Assembly: GCF_007993735.1 (NCBI RefSeq)
Contig: NZ_CP042453.1
Coordinates: 2,666,001 to 2,730,000 of the forward strand
Direction: 5' to 3'
From: Arenimonas daejeonensis
GTDB lineage: Bacteria > Pseudomonadota > Gammaproteobacteria > Xanthomonadales > Xanthomonadaceae
Length of the DNA stretch: 64,000 bases
The first letter of the stretch is position 1. Each line of letters opens with the position of its first letter. Of this stretch, positions 46,838 to 56,928 are shown one piece after another. The position numbers and the translations under genes were made by a program. The notes under the pieces are model-generated. The model was not told the origin of the DNA, did no database searches, and saw only the letters and a list, made by a program, of their open reading frames with translations.

Positions 46838-47233
46838 GCCACGTGGTCTACACCTGGACATCGAAGCGCGCTGGCGCGACATGGACGCCTTCAACCATGT
46901 CAACAACGCCAGTTACCTCGGCTATGTCGAAGAAGCACGCGTGCGCTGGTTCAAGTCACTCAGCACCGACTGGGCCGGCGAAACCGCCGCACCCGTCATG
47001 GCGTCGGTGACGATGAACTACCGGCGCCCGGCGGTATGGCCGGAAACACTGCGCATCGAGCTGATCGCCGAGCGCACCGGCAACAAGAGCCTGACCTGGG
47101 CCACCGCATCGTCGCCGCCGGCTCGGCGGACACGCTGTATTGCGATGGCCACACCGTGCTGGTCTGGATCGACCGCAGCGGCCAATCCGTGTTGCTGCCG
47201 GAGAACGTGCGCGCAGCCTGCGCCGTCGGTTAA
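46834..47233 (+). CDS. 4HBT-family acyl-CoA thioesterase; two frame breaks
   Basis: Hotdog-fold thioesterase, about 133 aa. The signature [20 protein letters not shown] has the catalytic Asp (YbgC/FadM type); then [18 protein letters not shown] and a final strand. Missing bases in CC 46853-46854 and CC 47095-47096. ATG 46834 overlaps the uvrA stop. Its TAA shares bases with the stop of the opposing copper chaperone gene. Physiological substrate unknown. Confidence 0.85.
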
Positions 47234-47673
47234 GGCGCCTCGCGCCGCACCGGCACTTCGGCGTAGAGCCGGCGGCCGTCGGCCAGCACCAGACGCAAGC
47301 GCGCGGTATCGCCTTCAGCCAGCGGGCGCAGCGGTTTCATCAGCATCAGGTGCAGGCCATTGGGTTCGAATCGCAGTTCGCCGCCAGCGGGAACCTGCAG
47401 CTTGCCCGCGGGCCGCATCCGGCTGACGCCATCCACCTGTTCGGTGCGGTGGATCATCGGCATGCCGAAATCGAGGCTCTCGACATCCACCACGTCCACG
47501 GCCATGGCGCACGGATTGCGCAGCACCAGGTAACCGGCCAGCGTGCTGGCACCCGGCGGCGCGGCACGCACCCAGGCTTTTTCGATCAGAGGGACACAGT
47601 CGGTCTCAGCCCCAACGGCGGCTGAAGACGAAAGGGCAAGCATCAACCCCATGGAAAGGCGCAGTACGTTCAT
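47230..47673 (-). CDS. periplasmic copper chaperone PCu(A)C
   Basis: 147 aa with signal peptide (LRLSMGLMLALSSSAAVGAE). It carries the full copper motif H-X10-M-X21-H-X-M: the His in MIHRTEQ, the Met in SRMRP, and HLM in NGLHLMLM. Such proteins deliver Cu(I) to the cytochrome oxidase CuA centre. Start ATG 47671-47673. Confidence 0.9.
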   Translation of the reverse strand: MNVLRLSMGLMLALSSSAAVGAETDCVPLIEKAWVRAAPPGASTLAGYLVLRNPCAMAVDVVDVESLDFGMPMIHRTEQVDGVSRMRPAGKLQVPAGGELRFEPNGLHLMLMKPLRPLAEGDTARLRLVLADGRRLYAEVPVRREAP

Positions 47674-47710
47674 GGGCCTATGATAATCCCACGCGCCCCA
47701 GGAGTTCCGC

Positions 47711-49172
47711 ATGACCCGTACCCTGCTTGCCGTCGCCTTCGCTTCCCTGTTCGCCGCCCCGGCCCACGCCGCGGCATCCCGCCTCACCATCTACAGCGGC
47801 GACTACGACGCCGTGGTGCAGTCCGAGGCGATGCCTGGCGGCCCGGGCTTCGCGCTGTTCGACTCCACGCTTGGTTTCGACCTGCGCAAGGGCGAAAACC
47901 GCGTCAGCCAGGGCGGCCTGCCGACGGCGCTCGACGCCAGCTCGGTGCGCCTGAAGCCGCGCGGCAACGCCAGCGTGCGCGGCCAGCGTTTCGACTTCGC
48001 GATCGCCGGCCAGGACGAACTGCTGCGCCGCTCCATCGGCCAGACCGTGACCGTCGAACAGTCCAGCGGCGGCAACCGCCAGAGCCATACCGGCGTGCTG
48101 ATGGCGGCCGGCAACGGCCTCACGCTGCGCCTGCCCGACGGCCGGGTGAAGGTGCTGTCGGAATATTCCAGCTTCGAGCTGCCGGTGCTGCCCGAGGGCA
48201 TCGTCAACGAACCCACGCTGACCTGGGACATCGCCGGCACCGGCCGCCAGGAATTCGACCTGGCCTACGCCACCGCCGGCCTGGCGTGGCGTGCCGAATA
48301 CCAGGGTGGACCTGGCCGGACAGGCCAAGGCCTGCCGCATGGACATCGACGGTGCGGCGATGGTGGCCAACCGTTCGGGCGCCGATTTCAACGGCGTGGC
48401 GCTGACGCTGGTTGCCGGGCAGCCGAACCGCGCGCCGGCTTCCGGGCCGATGCAGGCCAAGGGCTACGCACGCGCCGAAATGATGGTGGCGGATGCCGCC
48501 GCCCCGGCCCCGGTCGCTTCCGGCGAATACCACGCCTACCGCATGCCAGGCAGCGCCAATCTGCCCCAGGGCAGCGTGCAACGGCTGCCGCTCATCAACC
48601 CCGCGCGCGGCGTCGCCTGCGAGCGCCGCTACGAAACACGTTCGCAGATGGGCGACTGGCGTCCGCCCTACCCGCTGATCGACGCCGGCTTCAATTCCGG
48701 AACCAGTGCACATGAGGTGATCGCCAGCCTGCAGTTCGAGAACCGCAAGACCGACGGCCTCGGCGTACCGCTGCCGGCCGGCCGCGTGCGCGTGTTCGAC
48801 GGCGGTGACCTGCTGGGCGAAGCCACGCTCGGCCACACGCCGGCGAACGCCCGCACCACGCTGGACCTGGGCACCGTGTTCGACCTGACCACCGAACGCA
48901 CGCGCGATGATTTCCGCCTGGACCGCACCGGCCGCACGATGGAAGAGCGTGTCTCGATCATCGTCCGCAACGCCAAGCCCGAAGCCGCCACCGTGCACGT
49001 GGTCGAGCAGATGACGCGCTGGAGCGACTGGGAAATCGTGTCCAGCACCGTGCCGGCGGGCAAGCGCGATGCCCAGACCGCCGCGTTCGCCCTGACCGTG
49101 CCTGCGGGCGGCACGGCGAAAGTGACCTACACGGTGCGGTATCGTTGGGCTCCCGACGTCCAGATTCCCTGA
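47711..49172 (+). CDS. secreted DUF4139 domain protein; one extra base
   Basis: About 486 aa. Signal peptide MTRTLLAVAFASLFAAPAHA. The C-terminal region with RYETRSQMGDWRPPYPLID-like strands and ERTRDDFRLDRTGRTMEE fits DUF4139, a beta-rich domain of unknown function often found in periplasmic proteins. GGG at 48304-48306 has an extra base. Starts 37 bases after the divergent copper chaperone gene. Confidence 0.78.
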
Positions 49173-49179
49173 GGCCCGC

Positions 49180-49932
49180 ATGAGCATCGAACTGCACCGC
49201 CACGGCGACATCCACGAGATCCGCCTGGCCCGCCCGCCGGTCAATGCGCTGACGCCGGAGCTGCTGCTGGCGCTGCGCACGGCGGTGCAGGCGGCGCCTT
49301 CGGAAGGCGCGCGCGGCATCGTGCTCACCGGCGGCACGCAGATCTTCTCGGCCGGCATGGACGTGCCGCACCTGATGGGCCTGGACCGGGCGGGCCTGAA
49401 GGCCGGCTGGTCCACGCTGTTTGCCGCCGCGCGCGCCATTGCCGGCTCGCGGGTGCCGGTGGTGGCCGCGATCGGCGGTCACAGCCCGGCCGGCGGCTGC
49501 GTGCTGGCGTTGTGCTGCGACTACCGCATCATGGCGCGCGGTCCCTTCCGCATCGGCCTGAACGAGGTGCAGGTGGGCCTGGTGGCGCCGGACTCGATCC
49601 AGCACCTGATGCGGCGCGTGGTCGGCACCTATCGCGCCGAACGCCTGCTGGTCGCTGGCGCCCTGGTCGAGGCGGAGCAGGCCCATGCGATCGGCCTGGT
49701 CGATGAACTCACCGAGGCCGAAGGGGTCGTCACCCGCGCCGTGCGCTGGCTCGAGGAACTTCTGGCGCTGCCGTCGGGCGCCATGCTGGCCAGTCGCGAC
49801 ATCGCCCGGGCCGATGCGGTCGCCGCACTGGAGGCCTTCCAGGACGACCAGCTCGATGCCTTCATCGAAGACTGGTATGCGCCCGGCACCCAGGCCGCTC
49901 TGCAGGCCCTGGTGGCGCGACTCAAGAAGTGA
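49180..49932 (+). CDS. enoyl-CoA hydratase/isomerase family protein (crotonase)
   Basis: 250 aa, intact. Crotonase fold: LARPPVNALTPELLLALR, the oxyanion-hole segment FSAGMDVPHLMG and IGGHSPAGGCVLALCCDYRI. The usual catalytic Glu of hydratases at the third motif appears as NEVQVGL, with Glu, then APDSIQHL, as in delta3,delta2-enoyl-CoA isomerases. Seven bases after the DUF4139 gene and overlapping the lipoprotein gene. Confidence 0.85.
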   Translation: MSIELHRHGDIHEIRLARPPVNALTPELLLALRTAVQAAPSEGARGIVLTGGTQIFSAGMDVPHLMGLDRAGLKAGWSTLFAAARAIAGSRVPVVAAIGGHSPAGGCVLALCCDYRIMARGPFRIGLNEVQVGLVAPDSIQHLMRRVVGTYRAERLLVAGALVEAEQAHAIGLVDELTEAEGVVTRAVRWLEELLALPSGAMLASRDIARADAVAALEAFQDDQLDAFIEDWYAPGTQAALQALVARLKK

Positions 49933-50312
49933 ACGCCGCGACACCCCTGAAATGTTTCGTTATGGTCATGCTGCTGGGACTGCTTGCGGCCTGCGCCGAA
50001 CCCGTGCCACCCGCCTTCGCCGACTACGTCGGCCACTGGCGCGGCGACGGCATGCGGCTGGTGATCCGCGCCGACGGCCATGCCGACTACGACCGGGTGC
50101 AGGCGCAGCGCCGGGTCTCGATCGAAGGCAATGTGCACAGCTTCGACGATGACGGCTTCCGCATCGGCGTGGGGCCGCTGAGCGCCGATTTCGATGTGCA
50201 GCGCGGACCGCACCTGGACAACGGCCGCTGGCGCATGACGGTGGACGGGGTCGAGCTGACGCGCGTGGACATCCTGCCGGTCGAAAGCGGCCAGGACAGC
50301 CTGAGGTTGTGA
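49929..50312 (+). CDS. small lipoprotein of unknown function
   Basis: 127 aa from GTG 49929 (overlaps the crotonase stop, GTGA) or shorter from ATG 49962. The lipobox LLAAC follows MLLG, so it is lipid-anchored. The mature part is beta-rich (YVGHWRGDGMRLVIRADGHA). Not recognised. It abuts the opposing rhodanese gene exactly. Confidence 0.75.
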   Translation: MNAATPLKCFVMVMLLGLLAACAEPVPPAFADYVGHWRGDGMRLVIRADGHADYDRVQAQRRVSIEGNVHSFDDDGFRIGVGPLSADFDVQRGPHLDNGRWRMTVDGVELTRVDILPVESGQDSLRL

Positions 50313-51170
50313 TCAGGCGCCGGTCGCCACCGGCCGCGAGGCGTCGCTGACCCAGCCGCTCCACGACGCCGCATGGATGCGCGCGCCAGCAAGGCCCGCA
50401 TGTTCCATCGCCAGCAGGTTGTGGCAGGCGGTCACGCCGGAGCCACAGCCGAGCACGACTTCGCGCGGATCGCGCCCTCCCATCAGCCGTTCGAAGTCGG
50501 CACGCAGGGCCCCGGGCGCACGGAAGCGACCGTCCGCCAGGTTGTCGGTGTAGGGGCGGTTGCGGGCGCCGGGCACATGGCCCGCGACCGGATCCAGCGG
50601 TTCGATTTCGCCACGGAAACGTTCCGGCGCACGTGCGTCCAGCAACCAGCCTGGCGCGTCGTGAAGGCGCGTCCGCACCTCGTCGGTGCCGGCCACCTGC
50701 GCCATGTCGAAGTCGCCCTCGTAGGCACCCGCCTTGGGCGTCGGCGGCACGGTCTCCAGCGGCAGGCCCAGCGCGGTCCAGCGCGCGAAACCGCCGTCCA
50801 GCACCGCCACGCGCCGGTGCCCCAGCAGCCGCAGCAGCCACCAGAAACGCGCGGCGGCCATGGCGCCGTCGCCCGCGTCGTAGGCCACGACCTGCGAGGC
50901 CGGCGTGATGCCGAGTCGCACCAGCACCGCGCGGAAATCGGCAGCTTCGGGCAAAGGGTGGCGCCCGAGCGATGCCGGCTTGCAATGGTCGGAAAGATCG
51001 CGATCCAGATGCGCGTGCCCCGCGCCCGGAAGATGCGACACCTGCCAGGCGCGTTCGCCGGCGCCGGGATCGGCACCGGCCAGTACATGGCGGCAATCCA
51101 CCACGACCAGTGACGGGTCGCCGTACGCGGCGGCCAGGTCCTCGGCGGAAACCAGCGTGGTCCAGTTCAT
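50313..51170 (-). CDS. sseA: two-domain rhodanese-like sulfurtransferase (SseA type)
   Basis: Thiosulfate or 3-mercaptopyruvate sulfurtransferase, 285 aa, intact. N-terminal inactive rhodanese domain (VVDCRHVLAGADPGAGERAW). The C-terminal active domain has LLDARAPERFRGEIEPLDPV and the catalytic Cys in LGCGSGVTAC, whose CGSGVTA form is typical of mercaptopyruvate sulfurtransferases. ATG overlaps the Nudix gene stop. Confidence 0.9.
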   Translation of the reverse strand: MNWTTLVSAEDLAAAYGDPSLVVVDCRHVLAGADPGAGERAWQVSHLPGAGHAHLDRDLSDHCKPASLGRHPLPEAADFRAVLVRLGITPASQVVAYDAGDGAMAAARFWWLLRLLGHRRVAVLDGGFARWTALGLPLETVPPTPKAGAYEGDFDMAQVAGTDEVRTRLHDAPGWLLDARAPERFRGEIEPLDPVAGHVPGARNRPYTDNLADGRFRAPGALRADFERLMGGRDPREVVLGCGSGVTACHNLLAMEHAGLAGARIHAASWSGWVSDASRPVATGA

Positions 51171-51787
51171 GGGGCCTGCTCCAGGCGGTGGCGGAAGTTC
51201 ACCAGCATCGCGGCGGTCGCGCCCCAGATGCGGTGGTTGCCGTAACGGTACTCCAGCAGGCGCCGGCGCCGGCCCTGCCAGTCCACGTCCAGCTCGTGCA
51301 CGTTGGCCGGGTCGAGCAGAAAACCCAGCGGCACCTCGAAGGCCTCCGCCACTTCCGATGGATCCAGTCGCGGCACATAGTCCCCCGTCACCGTCGCCAC
51401 CACGGGATAGACATGGAAGCCGGTGATGGTGACGAACGGATCCAGGTAACCGAGCGGCGAGGACAGCGACGCGGCCAGGCCGACTTCCTCCTGCGCCTCG
51501 CGCAGCGCGGCGGCCACCGGGTCGGCGTCATCGGCCTCGATGCGGCCACCGGGAAAACTGATCTGGCCGGCGTGCAGGCGCAGCGCTTCCGTGCGGCGGG
51601 TGAGCAGCACGCGTGGCCCATCGGCGCGGGCGACCAGCGCGACCAGCACGGCGGCCGGACGCAACAGGGTGCCCGCAGGCAACAGATCGGCAAGTTCGGA
51701 ATGGTTCCAGCCCGGCCCGGGCGGCGGCTGGGCGAGCGGATGCAGCGCGCGGGGCAGGCGTTCGAACGGATCGAACGGCGGCGTCAC
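51167..51787 (-). CDS. Nudix hydrolase, CoA pyrophosphatase type
   Basis: 206 aa with a GTG start at 51785-51787 overlapping the DUF1289 stop. Nudix box: GGRIEADDADPVAAALREAQ then EEVGL, preceded by the LTRRTEALRLHAGQISFPGG pattern of the NudL/CoA-diphosphatase group. Likely cleaves CoA or acyl-CoA to phosphopantetheine products. Confidence 0.88.
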   Translation of the reverse strand: MTPPFDPFERLPRALHPLAQPPPGPGWNHSELADLLPAGTLLRPAAVLVALVARADGPRVLLTRRTEALRLHAGQISFPGGRIEADDADPVAAALREAQEEVGLAASLSSPLGYLDPFVTITGFHVYPVVATVTGDYVPRLDPSEVAEAFEVPLGFLLDPANVHELDVDWQGRRRRLLEYRYGNHRIWGATAAMLVNFRHRLEQAP

Positions 51788-51972
51788 ACCCGCTGCGCCT
51801 CGCGTCGCGGCAGCACCACTTCCATCAGGTGCAGGCGCTCGTCGTCGTTCATCTGCGGCCACCGGGCGATTTCGGCGGTAGTGCGCAGGCAGCCTTCGCA
51901 CAAGCCCGCGAGGTCGAGGGAACAAACCCCGACGCAAGGACTGAGCACCGCACGGAAAGGACTGCTGTTCAT
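51784..51972 (-). CDS. DUF1289 family small cysteine-rich protein
   Basis: 62 aa starting MNSSPFRAVLSPCVGVCSLD; the CVGVCSLDLAGLCEGCLRT arrangement of four cysteines and the later I.RW..M form define DUF1289 (YdhL-like). Possibly iron-sulfur or zinc binding. Coupled to the Nudix gene. Confidence 0.9.
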   Translation of the reverse strand: MNSSPFRAVLSPCVGVCSLDLAGLCEGCLRTTAEIARWPQMNDDERLHLMEVVLPRREAQRV

Positions 51973-52028
51973 GGCTCCGGACACGAAACCGCCGCGCCGG
52001 GGAGACCCGGCGCGGCGGCAGTGTGTGC

Positions 52029-52756
52029 TTACTTGACGCTGACCAGCTTGATGTCGAACACTGGGCCTGGCCCGGGCCGACCGGCGAACGCGGGTCGTTG
52101 CCGAAAGCCTTCTCGGCCGGCAGGAAGACTTCCCAGCGCGCGCCCGTCGGCATCATCACCAGGGCTTCGCGCACGCCCATGATCGGGAACTCGCTGACCT
52201 TGAAGCTGGCCGGGGTCGGATTCTGCTGGGCGTAGGTGTTGGCGAACTCCTGGCCGCTGGAAACCGAGCCGCGGTAGTGCATCTGCACCGTGCTGGCCGT
52301 GGTCGGCTTGGCGCCGGCACCCGGCTCGATCACGCGGTACTGCAGGCCGTTGGGCAGGGTGGTGACACCCGGCTTGGCGCGGTTGGCGGCAAGGAAGGCG
52401 TCGGACTTGGCCTTGTTCTCGCGCGCCACGCGCTCGAACTCGGCGCGGGCCTGGCCGACCATGCGCTGCTGCAGGCCGCTCAGCTGGGCGTCCATCTGCT
52501 CCTGCGGGTGGGCCGGCGCCTTCTTGGCGAAACCGTCCTGCAAGGCGCGGATCACCGCATTGATGTCTACATCGACGTTCTGCTGCGCCAGGTCCTTGCC
52601 CAGGTCGTAGCCGATCGCATAGCTCAACACCGGCTTGTTGACCGGCGCCGGGGCCGGCTGGGCCTGCGGAGCCGAAGCCGGGGCGGTCTGGGCCAGGGCA
52701 ACGCCGGCGCTCAGACCAAGGGCCGCCAGACTGGCAGCCAACAGACGCAACTTCAT
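52029..52756 (-). CDS. periplasmic FKBP-type peptidyl-prolyl isomerase; one frame break near the end
   Basis: About 242 aa. Signal peptide MKLRLLAASLAALGLSAGVA. N-terminal dimerisation domain (YAIGYDLGKDLAQQNVDVDI, FkpA/Mip type), a long helix, then the FKBP domain with VQMHYRGSVSSGQEFANTY and EVFLPAEKAFGND. A base lost at about 52062-52072 hides the usual ending VFDIKLVSVK. Confidence 0.9.
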
Positions 52757-52907
52757 CAGGAATCTCCAGTTGTGGATGCGGGGACCATGTGGGGCCCCAA
52801 AGGCCGCGCTAGGATAGCCCCCGCACGGCTGAACCGCTACTGACATCAGCCAGTGCCGGCGTCGGACCCGTACGGGCGGCCGAAGTTCATTCATCCACGG
52901 AGTTCCC

Positions 52908-53690
52908 ATGGCTTTCAGCAACCTGCTGGTCGAGGACAGCGGCGCCATCCGGCGCATCACGCTCAACCGTCCCGACAAGCTCAACGCGCTCAACCACGCC
53001 ACCCTGACCGAACTGCATGCCGCCTTCGAGGCCGCCGGCACCGATGCCGATATCCGCGTGGTGGTATTGACCGGCGCCGGCCCCAAGGCCTTCGTGGCCG
53101 GCGCCGACATCGCCGAGATGAGCGGCCTGAGCCCGGTCCAGGCGCGCGACTTCTCCCGCCACGGCCAGCGCCTGATGAGCCGGATCGAACAGCTGGGCAA
53201 ACCCGTGCTGGCCATGGTCAATGGTTTCGCCCTGGGCGGCGGCCTGGAGCTGGCCATGGCCTGCCACCTGCGCATCGCCGCCGACACCGCGAAACTGGGC
53301 CAGCCCGAGGTCAACCTGGGCCTGATCCCCGGTTTCGGCGGCTCCCAGCGCCTGCTGCGGCTGGTCGGCCGCGGCGCCGCGCTGGAACTGTGCCTGCTGG
53401 GCGCCCCGATCGACGCCACCCGCGCCGCCCAGCTCGGCCTGGTCACCCGGGTGGTGCCGGCCGACCAGTTGGAGACCGAAACCCAGAAGTTGGCGGAACA
53501 GTTGGCCGCCGCGGCGCCGCAAGCCCTGCGCGGCGTGCTGGACACCGTGCTGACCGGCGGCGAGGCGCCCCTGGAGGCGGGCCTGGACTACGAAACCCAG
53601 GCCTTCGCGCTGGCCTTCTCCACCGAGGACATGAAGGAAGGCACCGGCGCCTTCCTGGCCCGGCGCAAGCCGCAGTTCACGGGCCGCTGA
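52908..53690 (+). CDS. enoyl-CoA hydratase
   Basis: 260 aa, intact. Crotonase with both catalytic glutamates where expected: GGGLELAMACHLRIA and GQPEVNLGLIPGFGGSQRL; oxyanion segment FVAGADIAEMSGL. Good Shine-Dalgarno (GGAG) before ATG 52908. Probably beta-oxidation or a short-chain CoA pathway. Sixteen bases before rsxC, in the place where rsxA/rsxB would be expected. Confidence 0.92.
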   Translation: MAFSNLLVEDSGAIRRITLNRPDKLNALNHATLTELHAAFEAAGTDADIRVVVLTGAGPKAFVAGADIAEMSGLSPVQARDFSRHGQRLMSRIEQLGKPVLAMVNGFALGGGLELAMACHLRIAADTAKLGQPEVNLGLIPGFGGSQRLLRLVGRGAALELCLLGAPIDATRAAQLGLVTRVVPADQLETETQKLAEQLAAAAPQALRGVLDTVLTGGEAPLEAGLDYETQAFALAFSTEDMKEGTGAFLARRKPQFTGR

Positions 53691-53706
53691 GGCGCGGACC
53701 GGCGCC

Positions 53707-55215
53707 ATGCGCCCGCAGCGCTTCCACGGCGGACTGAGGCTGGCGGGCCACAAGGCCGAGTCCAGCGCCGACGGCCTGCGGCCCTGCCCGCCACCGGCGC
53801 GGCTGCGGGTGCCATTGCTGCAGCACGCCGGCCGCGCCGCCGAAGCCTGCGTCGCCGTCGGCGAACGGGTGCGGCGCGGGCAATGCATCGGCCGCGCCGA
53901 GGGCGAGTACAGCGCCGACGTGCACGCACCGTGCGCGGGCCGGATCCAGGCCATCGAATCCGGCGAGTCGCCCGCTTTCCCGGGGCAGCGCGTGGTCGAA
54001 GTCTGGATTGATGTGGAAGGCGACGGCGTCACGACGCTGCCGCCACTCGACTGGACCCTCGCCTCCCCGGAAACACTGCGCGAGCGCATCCGCGAAGCCG
54101 GCATCGTCGGCCTCGGCGGTGCCGGCTTCCCGACCGCAGAAAAACTCTCGGCCTGCCGCGAGCGCCTGGTGCTCAACGGCGCCGAATGCGAGCCCTGGAT
54201 CGCCTGCGACGACGCCCTGCTGCGCGCCCACGCCGACGAAGTGGTGCTGGGCGGCCGTCTGCTGGCGCGCGCCACCGGCGCCGCACGCGTGCAGCTGGCG
54301 GTCGAGGACAGCATGACCGCCGCGCTCGAAGCCTGCCGCGCGGCGCTGGCCGGACACGGCGCCGGCGAGGTCGAACTGGCGGTCGTGCCGACGATCTATC
54401 CCGAAGGCGGCGAACGCCAGCTGATCCAGGCGCTCACCGGCCGCGAGGTGCCACGCGGCGGCTTGCCGCGCGACCTGGGCGTGATCGTGCAGAACGTCGC
54501 CACCGCGCGTGCGGCCTGGCGTGCGGTGACGCTGGGCGAAACGCTGACCGAACGCATCGTCACCGTCACCGGTCCGGGCGTGGCGAACCCGGGCAATTAC
54601 GTCGTGCCGCTGGGCACGACGGTTTCGCACCTGGTCGAACAGGCCGGCGGCTACACGCCCGATGCCGCCCGCCTGCTGCTGGGCGGACCCATGATGGGCC
54701 TGGCGCTGCCGCACGACGACGTGCCGGTGGGCAAGACCCACAACTGCGTGCTGGTGCAGACCGCCGCCGAGGTCGCGGCCGAAACGCTTGAACCCGAGAT
54801 GCCCTGCATCCGCTGCGGCGACTGCGCGCCGGTCTGCCCGGCCCGGCTGCTGCCGCAGCAACTGCTCTGGCAGGTGCGCGCCGAACGGCCGGAGCGCGCT
54901 GCCGACCAGGGCCTGTTCGACTGCATCGAATGTGGCTGCTGCGACCTGGCCTGCCCCAGCCACATCCCGCTGACCGCGCACTTCCGCCACGCCAAGGGCG
55001 AACAGCGTGCGCGCGCCGCCGAAACCGCCCGTGCCCTGGCGGCGCGCGAACGCCATGAATCGCGCCAGCAGCGCCTGGAGCGCGAAGCCGCCGAACGCGT
55101 CGAACGGGATGCCGCGCGACGCCGCAACGCCGCCAGCCCCGACGCGGTGGCCGCGGCGCTGGAACGCGCCCGCGCCAAACGCGCCGCACCGGGCGAACCA
55201 GGGGCGGGCGCGTGA
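53707..55215 (+). CDS. rsxC: Rsx/Rnf electron transport complex subunit C
   Basis: NADH-dehydrogenase-like peripheral subunit, 502 aa, intact. NAD/FMN region GLGGAGFPTAEKL near residue 135 and NGAECEPWIACDD; two 4Fe-4S motifs, CIRCGDCAPVCP and CIECGCCDLACP, near 375-420; a charged Ala/Arg-rich tail. The complex couples NADH oxidation and ion movement to reduce ferredoxin, or keeps SoxR reduced. Confidence 0.95.
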   Translation: MRPQRFHGGLRLAGHKAESSADGLRPCPPPARLRVPLLQHAGRAAEACVAVGERVRRGQCIGRAEGEYSADVHAPCAGRIQAIESGESPAFPGQRVVEVWIDVEGDGVTTLPPLDWTLASPETLRERIREAGIVGLGGAGFPTAEKLSACRERLVLNGAECEPWIACDDALLRAHADEVVLGGRLLARATGAARVQLAVEDSMTAALEACRAALAGHGAGEVELAVVPTIYPEGGERQLIQALTGREVPRGGLPRDLGVIVQNVATARAAWRAVTLGETLTERIVTVTGPGVANPGNYVVPLGTTVSHLVEQAGGYTPDAARLLLGGPMMGLALPHDDVPVGKTHNCVLVQTAAEVAAETLEPEMPCIRCGDCAPVCPARLLPQQLLWQVRAERPERAADQGLFDCIECGCCDLACPSHIPLTAHFRHAKGEQRARAAETARALAARERHESRQQRLEREAAERVERDAARRRNAASPDAVAAALERARAKRAAPGEPGAGA

Positions 55216-56260
55216 AAACCTTCGACACCGCCAGCGCCCCGCACCTGCCGCCGAAGCGCAACGTGCGCACGGTGATGGGCCTGGTGCTGCTGGCTCTGGC
55301 ACCGGGCGTGCTGGCGCACGGCTGGTTCTTCGGTCCGGGCATCGCCATCCAGATCGTATTGGCGACCTTGTTCGCGCTCGGTTTCGAAGCCGCGATGCTC
55401 AGGCTGCGCGGCCGCCCGCTGCGGCCCTTCCTCACCGACCTGAGCGCGCCGCTGACCGCGGTGCTGTTCGCGCTGTCGGTGCCGCCGCTGGCGCCGTGGT
55501 GGATCGCGGCGATCGGCATGGCCGCGGCGATCATCCTGGCGAAACATCTCTACGGCGGACTGGGCCACAACCTGTTCAACCCGGCGATGGCCGGCGTGGC
55601 GGTGGTGCTGCTGTGTTTCCCGCGCGAATTCACCCAATGGCTGCCGCCGGCCGGACTGGATCCGTCTATCGGTCTGCCCGGCTTGGGCGACAGCCTGCGC
55701 GTGGTCTTCACCGGCGTGCTGCCGGCGCCCTGGGGGCTGGGACACCATCGCCCAGGCCACGCCGCTGGACACGGTGCGCACGCTGGCCGGCCAGAGCGCC
55801 ACGCTGGCGGAGATCCGGCACGACCCGCTGTTCGGCGATTTCGGCGGCCGCGGTTGGGAATGGGTGGCCAACTTCTTCGCGTTGGGCGGCTTTTTTCCTG
55901 CTCTGGAAGCGGGTCATACCCTGGCAGGTACCGGTGGCGACCCTGGGCACGGTGATCCTGCTCACCCTGCCCTTCTGGCTGTACGACCCCGACCTGCACC
56001 CGTTCCCGCTGCAGCACGTGTTTTCCGGCGCACTGGTGCTGGGCGCGTTTTTCATCGCCACCGACCCGGTCAGCGGCTGCACCACGCCGCGCGGGCGGCT
56101 GGTGTTCGGCATCGGCGTGGCCGTGCTGACGCTGCTGATCCGCCGCTGGGGCGCCTTTCCCGACGGCGTCGCTTTCGCCGTGCTGCTGATGAACTGCGCG
56201 GCGCCCTGGATCGACCTGCACACGCGTCCGCGCATCTACGGCGAAGGCCGGTCGCCATGA
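55212..56260 (+). CDS. rsxD: Rsx/Rnf complex subunit D; two extra bases
   Basis: Membrane subunit, about 348 aa, FMN bound covalently at a Thr. Helices such as TVMGLVLLALAPGVLAHGWF, then LYGGLGHNLFNPAMAGV, and later TDPVSGCTTPRGRLVFGIGV, where the SGCTTP region fits the flavinylation site. Extra bases in 55732-55736 (G run) and 55891-55896 (T run). GTG start 55212 overlaps rsxC. Confidence 0.93.
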
Positions 56261-56928
56261 ACGGCACCGCGCGAGAACCGCTGCGCGCCGCCGCCCAGCT
56301 CGGCCTGGCCGGTCTGCTGGCGGCACTGCTGCTGGCCGGCACCTGGGTGCTGACCCGCGAACACATCGTCGCCGCCGAACACCACGCGCAGATGGCGGCA
56401 CTGGAAATCGTGCTGCCGTCCACGCGTTACGACAACGACCTGGTGGCCGACAGCGTGCAGGTGCACGCCGAAGCCTGGCTGGGCCTGGACACGGCGACCG
56501 TGCACCGCGCGCGCCTGGCGGGCGAACCCAGCGCGCTGGTGCTGCAGGTTTCGGCGCCGGACGGTTATGCCGGCCCGATCCGCCTGCTGGTCGCCGTCGC
56601 GCAGGATGGCCGCGTGCTCGGCGTGCGTGTCACCGGCCACCAGGAAACGCCGGGCCTGGGCGATGACATCGAAGTGGAACGAAGCGACTGGATCACCCGC
56701 TTCACCGGCCGCGCGCTGGGCGACCCGCCCGCGGACCAGTGGGCGGTGCGCCGTGACGGCGGCCATTTCGACCAGTTCGCCGGCGCCACCGTCACCCCGC
56801 GCGCGGTGGTGCGTGCGGTGAAACGCTGCCTCGCTTTCGTCGCCCGCCACGGCGACGAACTCAGGGCCGCACCGGCCGGCGCTACACTGCGCTTCGACAC
56901 CGCCCCCGACGACACCGCCCCGCGATGA
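56257..56928 (+). CDS. rsxG: Rsx/Rnf complex subunit G
   Basis: 223 aa, intact. One N-terminal membrane helix (QLGLAGLLAALLLAGTWVLT), a periplasmic FMN-binding domain with GHQETPGLGDDIE and the flavinylation motif FAGATVTPRAVV. ATGA overlap with rsxD and rsxE. Confidence 0.95.
   Translation: MNGTAREPLRAAAQLGLAGLLAALLLAGTWVLTREHIVAAEHHAQMAALEIVLPSTRYDNDLVADSVQVHAEAWLGLDTATVHRARLAGEPSALVLQVSAPDGYAGPIRLLVAVAQDGRVLGVRVTGHQETPGLGDDIEVERSDWITRFTGRALGDPPADQWAVRRDGGHFDQFAGATVTPRAVVRAVKRCLAFVARHGDELRAAPAGATLRFDTAPDDTAPR

Noticed and set aside
47230..47233. Shared stop codons of convergent genes (thioesterase/copper chaperone, nth/porin) as a special system
   Set aside because: TTAA and CTAG overlaps are common in compact genomes; noted only where they bear on gene ends.
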